A program made the position numbers and the translations under genes. Shown piece after piece: positions 34,160 to 45,001 of a stretch of DNA of 64,000 bases; position 1 is the first letter of the stretch, and each line of letters opens with the position of its first letter. Below the pieces are notes generated by a model. The model was not told the DNA's origin and searched no databases. It was given only the letters and a program-made list of their open reading frames with translations. This DNA is from Marinovum sp048263515 (lineage in GTDB: Bacteria > Pseudomonadota > Alphaproteobacteria > Rhodobacterales > Rhodobacteraceae), in contig NZ_JBLXEC010000004.1 in assembly GCF_048263515.1 (NCBI RefSeq), forward strand, positions 124,001 to 188,000. The letters are read 5' to 3'.

Positions 34160-35077
34160 TCACGCCCCCATCACAACCCGCCGGCACCGCTCCGTCATGA
34201 ATTCGACAAATCGCCGGATCTTCGGATCCTGCAACCGCCGGTGCGGATAGAGGCAGCCGAAGATCGACGGCGCCGGCGGCAGGTCCTCCAGCACCGGCAC
34301 CAGCGCGCCCGAGACCAACGCATCGGCAATCAGGAACCGCGGGATATTGGCAATGCCGCGCCCCGCCAAGGCCCAGGTGATCAGAACGTCGCTGTCGTCG
34401 GCGTCGAACTTGCCCGCCACCTCGAGCTTGCGGGGACCGGCGGGCGTCTCCAGCACCCAGAAATACTCGGGCGAACGCGGGTAGCGCAGCAGCAGGCAAT
34501 TGTGCTGCAACAGGTCGTCAGGACCCGTGGGCACCCCATGCCGTTCCAGATACTCCGGTGCGGCGCAGAGCACCCGGTCGCAGGCGGCGATCTTGCGCAG
34601 GGTCAGTCCCGATTCCTTGGGAATGCCCACGAAGAACGCCACGTCCAGCCGCTCGCCCAGCATGTCGACCGCCCGGTCCGACAGGCGCATCTGCACCTGG
34701 CACTCGGGGTAGAGGTCGGTGAATTCCGGCACCAGCGGCGCGATGATCCGTCGGCCGGTGACCAGCGGCGCGGTCACCCGGATCACCCCGCGCGGCGTGT
34801 CGGAGAAGTTGGCCACCACCGCCTCGGCCTCGTCGAGCGCTGCCAGCGCCTGTCGCGCGTGCTCATAGAACACCCGGCCGACCTCGGTCGGCGTCAGTGA
34901 CCGGGTGGTGCGGTTGAAGAGCCGCACACCCAGGTGACGCTCCAGTTCCTTGATGCGTTTGCTGGCCACCGCGGGGGTCAACCGCAGGTCGCGACCGCCA
35001 GAGGTGATCGAGCCCAGCTCGACCACGCGGACAAAGACTCGCAGGCTTTCGACGTAAGGCATCGGCTTTGCTCGCAT
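34160..35077 (-). CDS. LysR-type regulator of the xdh region
   Basis: A 305-aa regulator with an N-terminal helix-turn-helix (residues ~10-65: LRVFVRVVELGSITSGGRDL, AVASKRIKELERHLGVRLFNRTTR) and a LysR_substrate domain. It is divergent from xdhA, whose ATG is 146 nt away, and so probably controls xdhABC, perhaps in response to a purine. ATG at 35077 is used; MPYVESLRVF at 35062 is an equally possible start. A dyad with T-N11-A spacing lies nearby. Confidence 0.9.
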   Translation of the reverse strand: MRAKPMPYVESLRVFVRVVELGSITSGGRDLRLTPAVASKRIKELERHLGVRLFNRTTRSLTPTEVGRVFYEHARQALAALDEAEAVVANFSDTPRGVIRVTAPLVTGRRIIAPLVPEFTDLYPECQVQMRLSDRAVDMLGERLDVAFFVGIPKESGLTLRKIAACDRVLCAAPEYLERHGVPTGPDDLLQHNCLLLRYPRSPEYFWVLETPAGPRKLEVAGKFDADDSDVLITWALAGRGIANIPRFLIADALVSGALVPVLEDLPPAPSIFGCLYPHRRLQDPKIRRFVEFMTERCRRVVMGA

Positions 35078-35147
35078 GGGTCAGGGAACCGCGCTCAGGG
35101 TACACCCGCTGCACCGCCATTATCAACGATCCGTATAAAGTATTTGC

Positions 35148-35165
35148 CGAATGCGCCCGTATTCG
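35148..35165. promoter_or_regulatory. Candidate LysR-type site upstream of xdhA
   Basis: CGAAT (35148-35152), eight bases, ATTCG (35161-35165): a dyad in the 146-nt region between the divergent LysR and xdhA genes. LysR boxes are T-N11-A centred dyads in such gaps. The region around it (35125-35170) is AT-rich relative to the genome. Motif-only prediction. Confidence 0.3.
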
Positions 35166-35223
35166 TTGAAGCCGCAAAGGCGTAGAACCTCTCTTAAGGG
35201 ATGCACGCTTCGGGAGGAATGAC

Positions 35224-36681
35224 ATGCAAAGCCGCAACGAGATCCGTTTTCTGCTCAACGGCGCGCCAGTGGCGCTGCCAGAGGTGGGCGCCTCGCAGAC
35301 CCTTCTCGACTTCCTGCGCCTGAACCGCCGGCTGACCGGCACCAAGGAAGGCTGCGCCGAGGGCGATTGCGGCGCCTGCACCGTGCTGGTCGGTCGCCTG
35401 GCCAGCGGTCAGCTGCGCTACGAGGCGGTCAATGCCTGCATCCGATTCCTCGCCACGCTGGATGGGTGCCACGTGGTCACCATCGAACATCTGCGCGGCC
35501 CCGACGGCGGGCTGCACCCGGTGCAACAGGCGATGGTCGAGCATCACGGCAGCCAGTGCGGCTTCTGCACGCCGGGCTTTGTCATGGCGCTCTACGCGCT
35601 CTGGATGGAGGTGCCCGAGCCCAGCGCGCAACAAGTCGAGACCGCGATCCAGGGCAATCTCTGCCGCTGCACCGGCTACGCGCCGATCATCCGCGCCGCC
35701 GTGGCCGTCAGCCGCTACGGCACCCCCACCGCCGACCTGCTGGAGCAGGAGCGCGACAAGATCACCGCCGCCCTGACCGCGCTGCGCGACGGCCAGCGGA
35801 TCGAGACCGGCCCCGAGGGCAACCGCGCCATCCTGCCCGGCGATGTCGACGACTTTGCCGCGGCCTATGCCGCCAATCCGCAGGCCACCGTGGTGGCAGG
35901 AGCGACGGACGTTGGCCTCTGGGTGACCAAGTTTCTCAAGCCCATCGGCCCCGCGATCTTCATCGGCCATCTCGACGGGCTCAAGCGGATCGAGCGTGAG
36001 GGCGACCACCTGCGCATCGGCGCCGGCGTCAGCTATTCCGAGCTTGGCCCGGTAATCGCCGAGCACTATCCGCATCTGGCCGAATACTGGTCGCGCATTG
36101 CCGGCTGGCAGGTGCGCAATGCCGGCACCATCGGCGGCAATATCGCCAATGGCTCGCCCATCGGGGATACCCCGCCGGTGCTGATCGCCATGGGTGCCGA
36201 AGTGGTGCTGCGCCACGGCGACACCCGCCGGCAGATGGCGCTTGAGGACTTCTTCATCGACTACGGCAAGCAGGACCGCGCGCCCGGCGAATTCGTCGAA
36301 GAGATCCGCCTGCCGGTTTTGCAGGCAGGCCAGCGCCACGCTGCCTACAAGATATCCAAACGCCGCGACGAGGATATCTCCTCGGTCGCTGCCGGCTTCC
36401 GCGTCACGCTGAGCGACGGCATCATCACCGATGTCAGGCTGGCCTTCGGTGGCATGGCCGCCACGCCGAGGCGGGCGGCTGCGGCAGAAGCCGCGCTTCT
36501 GGGTCAGGCCTGGCACGAAAGCGCCTTCGAGGCCGCCGCCACCGCTCTGGCGCAGGATTTCACCCCACTCACCGACTGGCGCGCCAGCGCCGAGTATCGC
36601 GACAGCGCCGCTGCCAACCTGCTGCGCCGGTTCTACCACGAGCAGGACAGCACCCAGCCGGTCCGGCTGGCCGTGGCGTAA
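35224..36681 (+). CDS. xdhA: Xanthine dehydrogenase small subunit
   Basis: A 485-aa subunit bearing two [2Fe-2S] clusters and FAD. Plant-type ferredoxin cysteines C44, C49 and C52 lie in KEGCAEGDCGACTV, with C72 as the fourth; the second cluster domain has C112/C115 (QCGFCTPGF) and C147/C149 (LCRCTGYAP). The FAD-binding domain (about 195-370) includes VVAGATDVGLWVTKF and AGTIGGNIANGSPIGDTPP. It pairs with XdhB for hypoxanthine to xanthine to urate. Bacterial-type split enzyme as in Rhodobacter capsulatus. GGAGG precedes the ATG. Confidence 0.96.
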   Translation: MQSRNEIRFLLNGAPVALPEVGASQTLLDFLRLNRRLTGTKEGCAEGDCGACTVLVGRLASGQLRYEAVNACIRFLATLDGCHVVTIEHLRGPDGGLHPVQQAMVEHHGSQCGFCTPGFVMALYALWMEVPEPSAQQVETAIQGNLCRCTGYAPIIRAAVAVSRYGTPTADLLEQERDKITAALTALRDGQRIETGPEGNRAILPGDVDDFAAAYAANPQATVVAGATDVGLWVTKFLKPIGPAIFIGHLDGLKRIEREGDHLRIGAGVSYSELGPVIAEHYPHLAEYWSRIAGWQVRNAGTIGGNIANGSPIGDTPPVLIAMGAEVVLRHGDTRRQMALEDFFIDYGKQDRAPGEFVEEIRLPVLQAGQRHAAYKISKRRDEDISSVAAGFRVTLSDGIITDVRLAFGGMAATPRRAAAAEAALLGQAWHESAFEAAATALAQDFTPLTDWRASAEYRDSAAANLLRRFYHEQDSTQPVRLAVA

Positions 36682-36694
36682 GGGAGGGACGACC

Positions 36695-39013
36695 ATGAAA
36701 GACCAGATCACCATCGAAGGCGCCGTCCACAGCGACCTGCGCCACGACAGCGCGCTCAAGCATGTCACCGGCCGCGCCGAGTATTGCGACGATATCGCCG
36801 AGCCTGCAGGCACGCTGCACGCCTATCTCGGCGTCTCGGATGTGGCCCATGCCGAGATCACCGCGCTCGACCTCGCGGCGGTGAAGGCTGCCCCCGGCGT
36901 GATCGGCGTGCTCACCGCCGCCGACATTCCCGGCGTCAATGATGTCAGCCCCACCGGCCGGCACGACGAGCCGCTGTTTCCGACTGACAAGATCGAATTC
37001 CATGGCCAGCCGCTGTTTGCGGTGGTGGCCGAAACCCGGGATGCCGCCCGCCGAGCGGCGGCTCTGGCCCGGGTCGAGTGCACGGCTCTCCCCCATGCGC
37101 TCGACCCGGATGCCGCCATCGGCGCCGGCTATCCGCATGTCACCGATCCGCTGACGCTGGAACGCGGCGATGTTGCGGCGGGCTTTGCCGGGGCGGAGAA
37201 CCGCCTGCAGGGTCGGATCACCGTCGGTGGCCAAGATCACATGTACCTCGAAGGCCATATCTCCTTTGCCATCCCGGGCGAGGATGACGACGTGGTGGTG
37301 CATTGTTCGACCCAGCACCCCAGCGAGGCGCAGCACATGGTGGCGCATGTTCTGGGCGTGCCGTCGAATGCGGTCACGGTGAACGTGCGGCGCATGGGCG
37401 GCGGCTTTGGCGGCAAGGAAAGCCAGATGAACCTCTTTGCCTGCGTCGCGGCGCTGGCGGCGAAGAAGTGGAACCGCCCGGTCAAGATCCGCCCGGACCG
37501 CGATCAGGACATGACCGCCACCGGCAAGCGGCATGATTTCGTCATCGATTACGACGTGGCTTTTGACAACGCGGGCCGCATCCATGCGGTCGAGAGCCAG
37601 TTCGCCGCGCGCTGCGGCTGGACCTCGGACCTCTCCGGCCCGGTCACCGACCGCGCGCTGTTTCATGCCGACAACGCCTATTTCTATCCGCATGTGAAGC
37701 TCACCTCGCGGCCGATGAAGACCAACACGGTCTCCAACACCGCCTTTCGCGGCTTTGGCGGACCGCAGGGCGTGGTTGCCGCCGAGCGGATGATCGAAGA
37801 GATCGCCTATGCGCTGGGCAAAGACCCGCTGGAAGTGCGCAAGGCCAACTTCTACGGCGGCGAAGGCCGCGACCTGACGCCCTATCACCAGCAGGTCACC
37901 GACAATATCCTCGACCGTCTGGTGGGCGAGCTGGAGGAAAGCGCCGACTATCAGGCCCGTCGCAAGGCAATCCTCGAGTTCAACGCGCATAGCCGCTTCA
38001 TCAAGCGCGGCATTGCGCTGACGCCGGTCAAGTTCGGCATCTCCTTCACCGCCACGCATTACAATCAGGCCGGTTCGCTGATCCACGTCTATTCCGATGG
38101 CTCGATCCATCTGAACCACGGCGGCACCGAGATGGGGCAGGGGCTGAATACCAAGGTGGCGCAGGTGGTGGCCGATGCCTTTCAGGTGGATATCAGCCGG
38201 ATCAAGATCACCAAAACCACGACCGAGAAGGTGCCCAACACCTCGGCCACGGCGGCGTCCTCCGGCTCTGACCTCAACGGCATGGCGGCGCTCGATGCGG
38301 CCGAGCAGATCAAGGCGCGGCTGGTGGATTTCGCGGCCGAAAAGTGGAACGTCAGCGAGGCGGAAGTCGTCTTCCTGCCCAACGCGGTCAAGGTCGGCGA
38401 CGAGGTCATGGCCTTCGACGCGCTGGTCAAGGCCGCCTATATGGCGCGGGTGCATCTCTCGGCGGCGGGTTTCTACAAGACGCCGGACATCCACTGGGAC
38501 CGCGCGGCGGGCAAGGGGCGGCCGTTCTACTATTACGCCTACGGCGCGTCGTGCTCCGAGGTCTCGGTCGACACGCTGACCGGGGAATACCGGGTCGAGC
38601 GCACCGACCTGTTGCACGACGTCGGTCGCTCGCTGAACCCGGTGCTCGACAAGGGCCAGGTCGAAGGCGCCTTCATCCAAGGCATGGGGTGGCTCACCAC
38701 CGAGGAACTGTGGTGGGACCAACAGGGAAGGCTGCGCACCCATGCGCCCTCGACCTACAAGATCCCGCTGGCCTCTGACGCGCCGCGGATCTTCAACGTG
38801 AACCTCGCGGAATGGTCGGTGAACCCCGAGCGCACGATCAAGCGGTCCAAGGCCGTGGGCGAGCCGCCCTTCATGCTCGGCGTCTCGGTCTTCGAGGCGC
38901 TGTCGATGGCGGTGGCCAGTGTCGCCGCCTACCGCGAATGCCCGCGTCTCGATGCGCCGGCCACGCCCGAGCGCGTGCTGATGGCGGTGGAGCGGCTGCG
39001 GGGGCGGGTGTGA
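36695..39013 (+). CDS. xdhB: Xanthine dehydrogenase large (molybdopterin) subunit
   Basis: A 772-aa molybdenum-cofactor subunit. N-terminal a/b hammerhead (about residues 25-140, TGRAEYCDDIAEPAG), then the Moco domains with GGQDHMYLEGHISFAIPGE (Gln197-type residue), GGGFGGKES, FRGFGGPQGV, and GTEMGQGLNTKV near residue 472. The catalytic Glu is expected in the C-terminal VGEPPFMLG stretch (about residue 725), which is present. It lies 13 nt after xdhA and its TGA overlaps the ATG of xdhC. Confidence 0.96.
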   Translation: MKDQITIEGAVHSDLRHDSALKHVTGRAEYCDDIAEPAGTLHAYLGVSDVAHAEITALDLAAVKAAPGVIGVLTAADIPGVNDVSPTGRHDEPLFPTDKIEFHGQPLFAVVAETRDAARRAAALARVECTALPHALDPDAAIGAGYPHVTDPLTLERGDVAAGFAGAENRLQGRITVGGQDHMYLEGHISFAIPGEDDDVVVHCSTQHPSEAQHMVAHVLGVPSNAVTVNVRRMGGGFGGKESQMNLFACVAALAAKKWNRPVKIRPDRDQDMTATGKRHDFVIDYDVAFDNAGRIHAVESQFAARCGWTSDLSGPVTDRALFHADNAYFYPHVKLTSRPMKTNTVSNTAFRGFGGPQGVVAAERMIEEIAYALGKDPLEVRKANFYGGEGRDLTPYHQQVTDNILDRLVGELEESADYQARRKAILEFNAHSRFIKRGIALTPVKFGISFTATHYNQAGSLIHVYSDGSIHLNHGGTEMGQGLNTKVAQVVADAFQVDISRIKITKTTTEKVPNTSATAASSGSDLNGMAALDAAEQIKARLVDFAAEKWNVSEAEVVFLPNAVKVGDEVMAFDALVKAAYMARVHLSAAGFYKTPDIHWDRAAGKGRPFYYYAYGASCSEVSVDTLTGEYRVERTDLLHDVGRSLNPVLDKGQVEGAFIQGMGWLTTEELWWDQQGRLRTHAPSTYKIPLASDAPRIFNVNLAEWSVNPERTIKRSKAVGEPPFMLGVSVFEALSMAVASVAAYRECPRLDAPATPERVLMAVERLRGRV

Positions 39014-39861
39014 TGGCCGGGGTGGCACAGCTCGAGGCCTTCCTCGCCGCCGATCCGGTGGTGCGGGTGCGGCTGACGTCGGTCAAGGGCTCGTCACCGC
39101 GCGAGGCGGGAACCGAGATGTATGTCACCGCCGAGGCGCTCTTCGGCACCATCGGCGGCGGAAGGCTCGAACATATCGCCATCGACGCCGCCCGCGCGCT
39201 GCTGGCCTCTGGCGATCTGGCGCAGGTGCTCGACGTGCCGCTGGGGCCGGAGATCGGCCAATGCTGCGGCGGGCGGGTCGAGGTGTCGCTGCAACGGATG
39301 AGCGAAGGCGACCGCGCCGCCGCCCTGGCCGAGGCGCGGGCAGAGGCAGAGGCGGCGCCTGCGGTCTATATCCTCGGCGCCGGCCATGTCGGCCGGGCGC
39401 TGGCGGCGCAGCTGCAGCATCTTCCCGTCAGGACCGTGCTGATCGACCAGCGTGCAGAGGAACTGGCGCAGAGCACAGCGCAGGTCGAGACACGCCAGAG
39501 CGCCATCCCCGAGATCGACATCATGACTGCGCCGGCCGGCAGCGCCTTTGTTGTGCTGACCCATGACCACGGGCTGGATTTCCTGCTGGCCTCGGCGGCG
39601 CTGGAGCGCGGCGACGCGGCTTACGTAGGCCTGATCGGCTCTGACACCAAGCGGGCCAAGTTCCGCAGCTGGTGCCTGAAACATTGCGATGGGCTGACCA
39701 TCGAAGATCTCATCTGTCCCATCGGGGCAGGCGGCAGCCGCGACAAGCGGCCAGCCGTGATCGCCGCCTTCGTGGTGGCAGACGTGATCGCGGCGCTGAC
39801 CTCTGAAACTGCCGCAGAGGCCCCGGTTCGGGGCAATGCACCGCTGATCGCGGCGCAATAG
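39013..39861 (+). CDS. xdhC: Xanthine dehydrogenase accessory protein
   Basis: A 282-aa protein that binds Moco and inserts the sulfurated cofactor into XdhB. The XdhC/CoxI domain at the N-terminus has SSPREAGTEMYVT and GTIGGGRLEHIAIDAAR, with CCGG at about residue 79 (conserved cysteines); a Rossmann domain follows from about residue 115 (YILGAGHVGRALAAQL). The start overlaps the xdhB stop in TGATG, confirming co-translation. It is required for active enzyme in R. capsulatus. Confidence 0.94.
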   Translation: MAGVAQLEAFLAADPVVRVRLTSVKGSSPREAGTEMYVTAEALFGTIGGGRLEHIAIDAARALLASGDLAQVLDVPLGPEIGQCCGGRVEVSLQRMSEGDRAAALAEARAEAEAAPAVYILGAGHVGRALAAQLQHLPVRTVLIDQRAEELAQSTAQVETRQSAIPEIDIMTAPAGSAFVVLTHDHGLDFLLASAALERGDAAYVGLIGSDTKRAKFRSWCLKHCDGLTIEDLICPIGAGGSRDKRPAVIAAFVVADVIAALTSETAAEAPVRGNAPLIAAQ

Positions 39862-39920
39862 CCGCGCCACCGGCCCGAAGAGGAGCGGGCCTGTCGGCGC
39901 ATTCTAAGGAGGAGGTCCCC

Positions 39921-41504
39921 ATGCGGGATGGGAGTTACACATATACGCTGGTCTCACGCAGCGATTTCAGCGCCTTCTGGGCGCTGTTCACCGACAATTT
40001 GATCAACCTGATGGTGCTGGCGGGGATCTGCCAGTTCGTCTTCCAGATGCCGGCCGAGATCGTCTTCGGCCGCATCGTGCCCGGCGCCGCCGTGGCGATT
40101 GTCGCCGGTATCGCGGTCTATGTCTGGCTGGCCAAGCGCGCCGCCGAGAAGACCGGCCGCGATGTCACCGCGCTGCCCTATGGCATCTCGACGCCGGTGA
40201 TGTTCGTCTATCTCTTCGGTGTCATCGGCCCGATCTACTGGGCGACGAATGACCCGGTTCTGGCCTGGCAGGTGGGCATCGGCGCGGGCTTCATGGGCGG
40301 CATCGTCGCTGCCATGGGCGCCATCGTCGGCCCCTGGCTCAAGCGTGTCACCCCGCGCGCCGGCATGCTGGGCACGCTCTGCGGCATTGCTCTGGTGTTC
40401 ATCGGCACGGTGCCGCTGGCCACGGTGTTCGAGAACCCGTTTGTGGGCTTTGCCTCGATGATCATCATCCTCTGGGGGCTGGTCGGCCGTTTCCGCCTGC
40501 CGTTCAACATCCCCGCGGGCCTTCTGGCGCTGATCGTCGGCACGCTGGTGGCGCTGTCGATCGGCGAGGCGAAGATCAGCTTTGCCGGCGTCGGCTTCTA
40601 CCCGCCGCTGCCCTATGTCGGTGACCTGATCGCGGGCATCCAGCACCTCTTTGCCAACCCCGAGCTGTTCCTCGTGCTGGTGCCGGTGCAGATCTACAAC
40701 TTCATCGAAACCATGAACAACGTCGAGAGCGCCGAGGCCGCGGGCGACCATTACCCCGTCGCCACCTGCCAGGTGACCGATGGTGTCGGCACGATGATCG
40801 GTGCGCTCTTCGGCTCGCCGTTCCCGACCACCGCCTATATCGGCCACCCGGCCTACAAGCGGATGGGGGCACATGCCGGCTATATCATCGGCGTGGCCGT
40901 GGTGATCCCGGTGGCGGCGGTCTTTGGCCTCCTGGCCTTCCTCAATGACTTGATCCCCGTGGCCGCCGCCGCGCCGGTGCTGGTCTTCGTGGCGCTGTCG
41001 CTGATCACCAACACGGCGATGTCGGTGAAACCGGCGCATATGGCCGCGGTCACCATCGCGATGATGCCACATGTCTCGGCCTTCCTGATGGTCAAATGGG
41101 GCTCGCTGATGGGGGCCTTGGGCGCCACCGGTGTCGAGGGCTTGCCGCGTCTGGGCGACGAGGCGCTGACCGCCGCGCTCTTGCAGCAGGGCGCGCATTT
41201 CCAGGGGCATCTGGCACTGAGCCAGGGCGCGATCCTGACCGGTCTGATCTGGGGCGCGATCGTGGCGTCGGTGATCGACGGGCGGTTCCGCAATGCCGGC
41301 GGCTTTGCCCTGGCCGCGGCCGTCATGTCGCTCTTCGGGGTGATCCACGGCGCCAGCCTGCATTGGCCGGATTTCAACCCGGTCTCCATGGGCTACCTGA
41401 TCGCCGCCGCCTTCCTCTACATCTACCCGCTGGTACATGTGCAGGAAGACCGCGCCGAGGACGATCTTCCGCTGGCAGAGGGGCAGGGCACGCCTGCCGA
41501 ATGA
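39921..41504 (+). CDS. Purine-type NCS2 permease
   Basis: A 527-aa integral membrane protein with 12-14 hydrophobic segments, belonging to the xanthine/uracil permease superfamily by context and pattern: DVTALPYGISTPVMFVYLFGVIG and NNVESAEAAGDHYPVATCQVTDGVGTM resemble the AzgA-like subgroup's conserved region. It lies between xdhC and guaD, so guanine, hypoxanthine or xanthine uptake is the natural inference. Compared with standard NCS2 proteins it is long, and the sequence TM1-TM2 lacks the usual QxxxxF motif order. AGGAGGAGG precedes its ATG. Confidence 0.8.
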   Translation: MRDGSYTYTLVSRSDFSAFWALFTDNLINLMVLAGICQFVFQMPAEIVFGRIVPGAAVAIVAGIAVYVWLAKRAAEKTGRDVTALPYGISTPVMFVYLFGVIGPIYWATNDPVLAWQVGIGAGFMGGIVAAMGAIVGPWLKRVTPRAGMLGTLCGIALVFIGTVPLATVFENPFVGFASMIIILWGLVGRFRLPFNIPAGLLALIVGTLVALSIGEAKISFAGVGFYPPLPYVGDLIAGIQHLFANPELFLVLVPVQIYNFIETMNNVESAEAAGDHYPVATCQVTDGVGTMIGALFGSPFPTTAYIGHPAYKRMGAHAGYIIGVAVVIPVAAVFGLLAFLNDLIPVAAAAPVLVFVALSLITNTAMSVKPAHMAAVTIAMMPHVSAFLMVKWGSLMGALGATGVEGLPRLGDEALTAALLQQGAHFQGHLALSQGAILTGLIWGAIVASVIDGRFRNAGGFALAAAVMSLFGVIHGASLHWPDFNPVSMGYLIAAAFLYIYPLVHVQEDRAEDDLPLAEGQGTPAE

Positions 41505-41528
41505 CCGGGGAACCCCGGGACTGACACA

Positions 41529-41560
41529 GCGCGGGCCCTGCACCCAAGGGGCCCGCGCCT
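41529..41560 (+). terminator. Strong hairpin between the permease and guaD
   Basis: GCGCGGGCCC (41529-41538) pairs perfectly with GGGCCCGCGC (41549-41558) across a 10-nt loop, followed only by CTT. It lies in the 78-nt gap, so it may partially terminate or protect the upstream message, changing the guaD-to-permease ratio. Confidence 0.5.
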
Positions 41561-41582
41561 TCACCAGAAACGAGACGGAACC

Positions 41583-42911
<1,329 letters not shown>

Positions 42912-42969
42912 GGGTCACTCGTCCGAGGCCAGCGGCAGGCTTGTGCCGAGGGCGCCCCGATCCACATGA

Positions 42970-44034
42970 TCAACCCGGAGGTCTGGACCGCCGCCGGATG
43001 ATCCCGGCGACAATCGGCGCCCCGATGATGACGATGACGATCCGCGTCAGGTGATGGGTGATGACAAAGCCCAGGTCGGCCCCGGCGACGATGGCCAGCA
43101 CCGTCATCTCGGCCTGGCCGCCGGGGGCAAAGGCCAGGAAGGTCTCGACCGGACCGGCGAGGCCCAGCTGCGTCGCCAGCGCGGTGAACCCCGCCGCCAG
43201 GAGCGCCAGCACCACCACATAGGCCACGCCCGCCGCCACCACCCGCTGCAATTCGCGCAGGGTGACGCCCAGGAAGTGCACGCCGATGCCGCAGCCGATG
43301 AAGAATTGCGCCGCGAGGATCGCCTCGCGCGGGGGGCGGGCGTGGATCAGGCCCGAGAGTGACAGCACGGCGGTCACGATCAGCGGCCCGAGGATCGAGG
43401 CGCCGAAGAGGCCCACCCGCGCGCCGCCTTTCCAGCCGATCCAGGCCGCCGCCACCATCAGCGCCAGCTCTGCCAGCGGCACCTCGGTCACCGGCGCGCC
43501 GATCGGGTTGGTCAGCGCCGCGCCATAGCCATAGGTCAGAAAGATCGGCGCCAGCGTCACGATGATCAGCACCCGCGTCGCATGGATCAGCGACAGCGCG
43601 CGCGGATCGCCGCCGGCCTCGGTGCCGAAGATCACCATGTCCTGCAGGCCGCCAGGCATCGCCGCGTAATAGGCGGTGGGCGCGTCAAAGCCCCAGACCC
43701 GGCGAAAGAACGGCACCCCCACCAACCCGATCAGCCCGATGAACACCGGGATGAGCGCGACCGACCCCATCATCCGCGGCAGCTCGGCAAAGAGCGCCGG
43801 GGTGATCGAGGCGCCGACCGCCACGCCCAGGATGGTGCGCGCGCCCATCGAGACCTCGCCAAAGCCCTTGATCGGCACATGCGCCAGCGCCGCGATCAGG
43901 CAGGCGGCCATCGGCCCGAAGAGAAACGGCAGCGGCAGGTCCAGCGCCCAGAACAGCGCGGTGCCCAGCGCCGCAAGCGCCCCGGTCAGCAGACGACGGA
44001 CAAGCGGTGAGAGCGGGGAGGTAACATCTGACAC
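42970..44034 (-). CDS. AbrB-family membrane protein (ammonia-monooxygenase-related)
   Basis: A 354-aa protein with eight to ten hydrophobic segments. The repeat-like architecture (PLPFLFGPMAACLIAALAHVP, GARTILGVAVGASITPALFAELP, YYAAMPGGLQDMVIFG, LAFAPGGQAEMTVLA) is typical of the PF05145 (AbrB, TIGR03082) family; the PGG...EM motif appears in each half. Function unknown; some members lie beside tricarboxylate or GntR genes. GTG at 44034 with GGAG eight bases upstream is the preferred start; the open frame extends to ATG 44085 but that codon would lie at the edge of the GntR operator. Confidence 0.85.
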   Translation of the reverse strand: MSDVTSPLSPLVRRLLTGALAALGTALFWALDLPLPFLFGPMAACLIAALAHVPIKGFGEVSMGARTILGVAVGASITPALFAELPRMMGSVALIPVFIGLIGLVGVPFFRRVWGFDAPTAYYAAMPGGLQDMVIFGTEAGGDPRALSLIHATRVLIIVTLAPIFLTYGYGAALTNPIGAPVTEVPLAELALMVAAAWIGWKGGARVGLFGASILGPLIVTAVLSLSGLIHARPPREAILAAQFFIGCGIGVHFLGVTLRELQRVVAAGVAYVVVLALLAAGFTALATQLGLAGPVETFLAFAPGGQAEMTVLAIVAGADLGFVITHHLTRIVIVIIGAPIVAGIIRRRSRPPG

Positions 44035-44085
44035 GGTAAGGCTCCGAAAGAGGCTGGAGGCGCGGTTGACTCGGCGTGTACCCAT

Positions 44086-44105
44086 TTGTATACGATTGGA
44101 TACAA
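44086..44105. promoter_or_regulatory. Candidate GntR operator in the AbrB/GntR gap
   Basis: TTGTAT (44086-44091) and ATACAA (44100-44105) form a dyad with an 8-bp spacer. It overlaps the divergent promoter region and ends just before the GntR ATG at 44107, fitting autoregulation. The core TTGTATAC resembles sites of FCD-type GntR proteins. Confidence 0.5.
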
Positions 44106-44106
44106 G

Positions 44107-44799
44107 ATGCAAGCGAGTAACCAGATGACCGAGCCAGCCGATCCGCAGTCGGGCCCGCAGGGCAGCGCCACCTATCTTCAGCTGCTGGACGAGATCCGCG
44201 CCGGCACGCTCTTGCCCGGCGACCGGCTGCGCGAGACCGAGCTGGCCGAGCGGCTGGGCGTCAGCCGCACCCCGGTGCGCGAGGCGATCCGCCAGCTCGA
44301 GGCCGACGGGCTTGTCTCCCATGTGCCGCGCCAGGGCGCCAGCCTGCGCCGGCTGGACTACGCCGAGGTCATGGAGCTCTACGAGATGCGCGCGGTGCTC
44401 GAAGGCACGGCGGCGCGGCTGGCGGCTCGGGCGGCGTCCGACGTCGAGATCGACGAGCTCGACCGGCTCAACGACCGGCTGGCGGAAGAGGGCACCGGCG
44501 CCGAGGCGGCGCGATTGAACCGGGTGTTCCATGCCACGCTGCTCGACGGCGCCAAGAACCGCTTTCTCGCCAAGTCCATGGTGTCGCTGCAGAAAGCGCT
44601 GATGATCCTCGGCCCGACCATGCTGTCTGATGCCGAACGCGCCGAAAGCGCGGTGGTCGAGCACCGCGACATCCTCGCGGCGCTGAAATCCCGCGACGGG
44701 GCGGCGGCCGAGGCGGCGATGCGCGCCCATATCGAAGCCTCGCAACGTCTGCGCATCCGCGCCCTGCGCGAACGCGACCGTGGCCAGGACGAGACCTGA
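44107..44799 (+). CDS. GntR-family regulator with FCD domain
   Basis: A 230-aa regulator. The winged helix (GDRLRETELAERLGVSRTPVREAIRQLEADGLV, about residues 36-68) is followed by an FCD domain (about 80-215) with YEMRAVLEGTAARLAARA and EHRDILAALKSRD. FCD domains bind carboxylic acids, often with a metal. It is divergent from the AbrB-family gene, so that gene is the probable target. Start uncertain: ATG 44107 is used, with ATG 44125 possible. Confidence 0.92.
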   Translation: MQASNQMTEPADPQSGPQGSATYLQLLDEIRAGTLLPGDRLRETELAERLGVSRTPVREAIRQLEADGLVSHVPRQGASLRRLDYAEVMELYEMRAVLEGTAARLAARAASDVEIDELDRLNDRLAEEGTGAEAARLNRVFHATLLDGAKNRFLAKSMVSLQKALMILGPTMLSDAERAESAVVEHRDILAALKSRDGAAAEAAMRAHIEASQRLRIRALRERDRGQDET

Positions 44800-44937
44800 C
44801 GGGGCCGCGATGACCGCTGGCAGCGCTGGTGTGTGATGCGGCGCGCAGACGCGCGGCCTGATACGGACGCGGCCCCCGGAGCGGGGCGAGGCGTTCCGCT
44901 CGTAACACTCTGACAGAACACCCTTAAGTCGCACTAA

Positions 44938-44951
44938 GGAATTTTTGTTCC
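44938..44951. promoter_or_regulatory. Candidate RpiR operator, copy 1
   Basis: GGAATTTTTGTTCC: GGAA-N6-TTCC, followed by ATTTC, lying 51 nt upstream of the rpiR-type gene. An identical layout occurs at 45857-45870 before the ABC operon. The repetition of the motif in front of both the regulator and the transporter is the evidence. The same GGAA-N6-TTCC form is known to me as an IolR site in Sinorhizobium. Confidence 0.7.
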
Positions 44952-45001
44952 ATTTCTCTGGCGTTCGGGTAATCTGGCGCGACACCGGAAAGGACGCCTG
45001 A

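Noticed and set aside
36569..39028. A frame of 819 codons antisense to xdhB
   Set aside because: Overlaps xdhB entirely, which has clear molybdopterin motifs.
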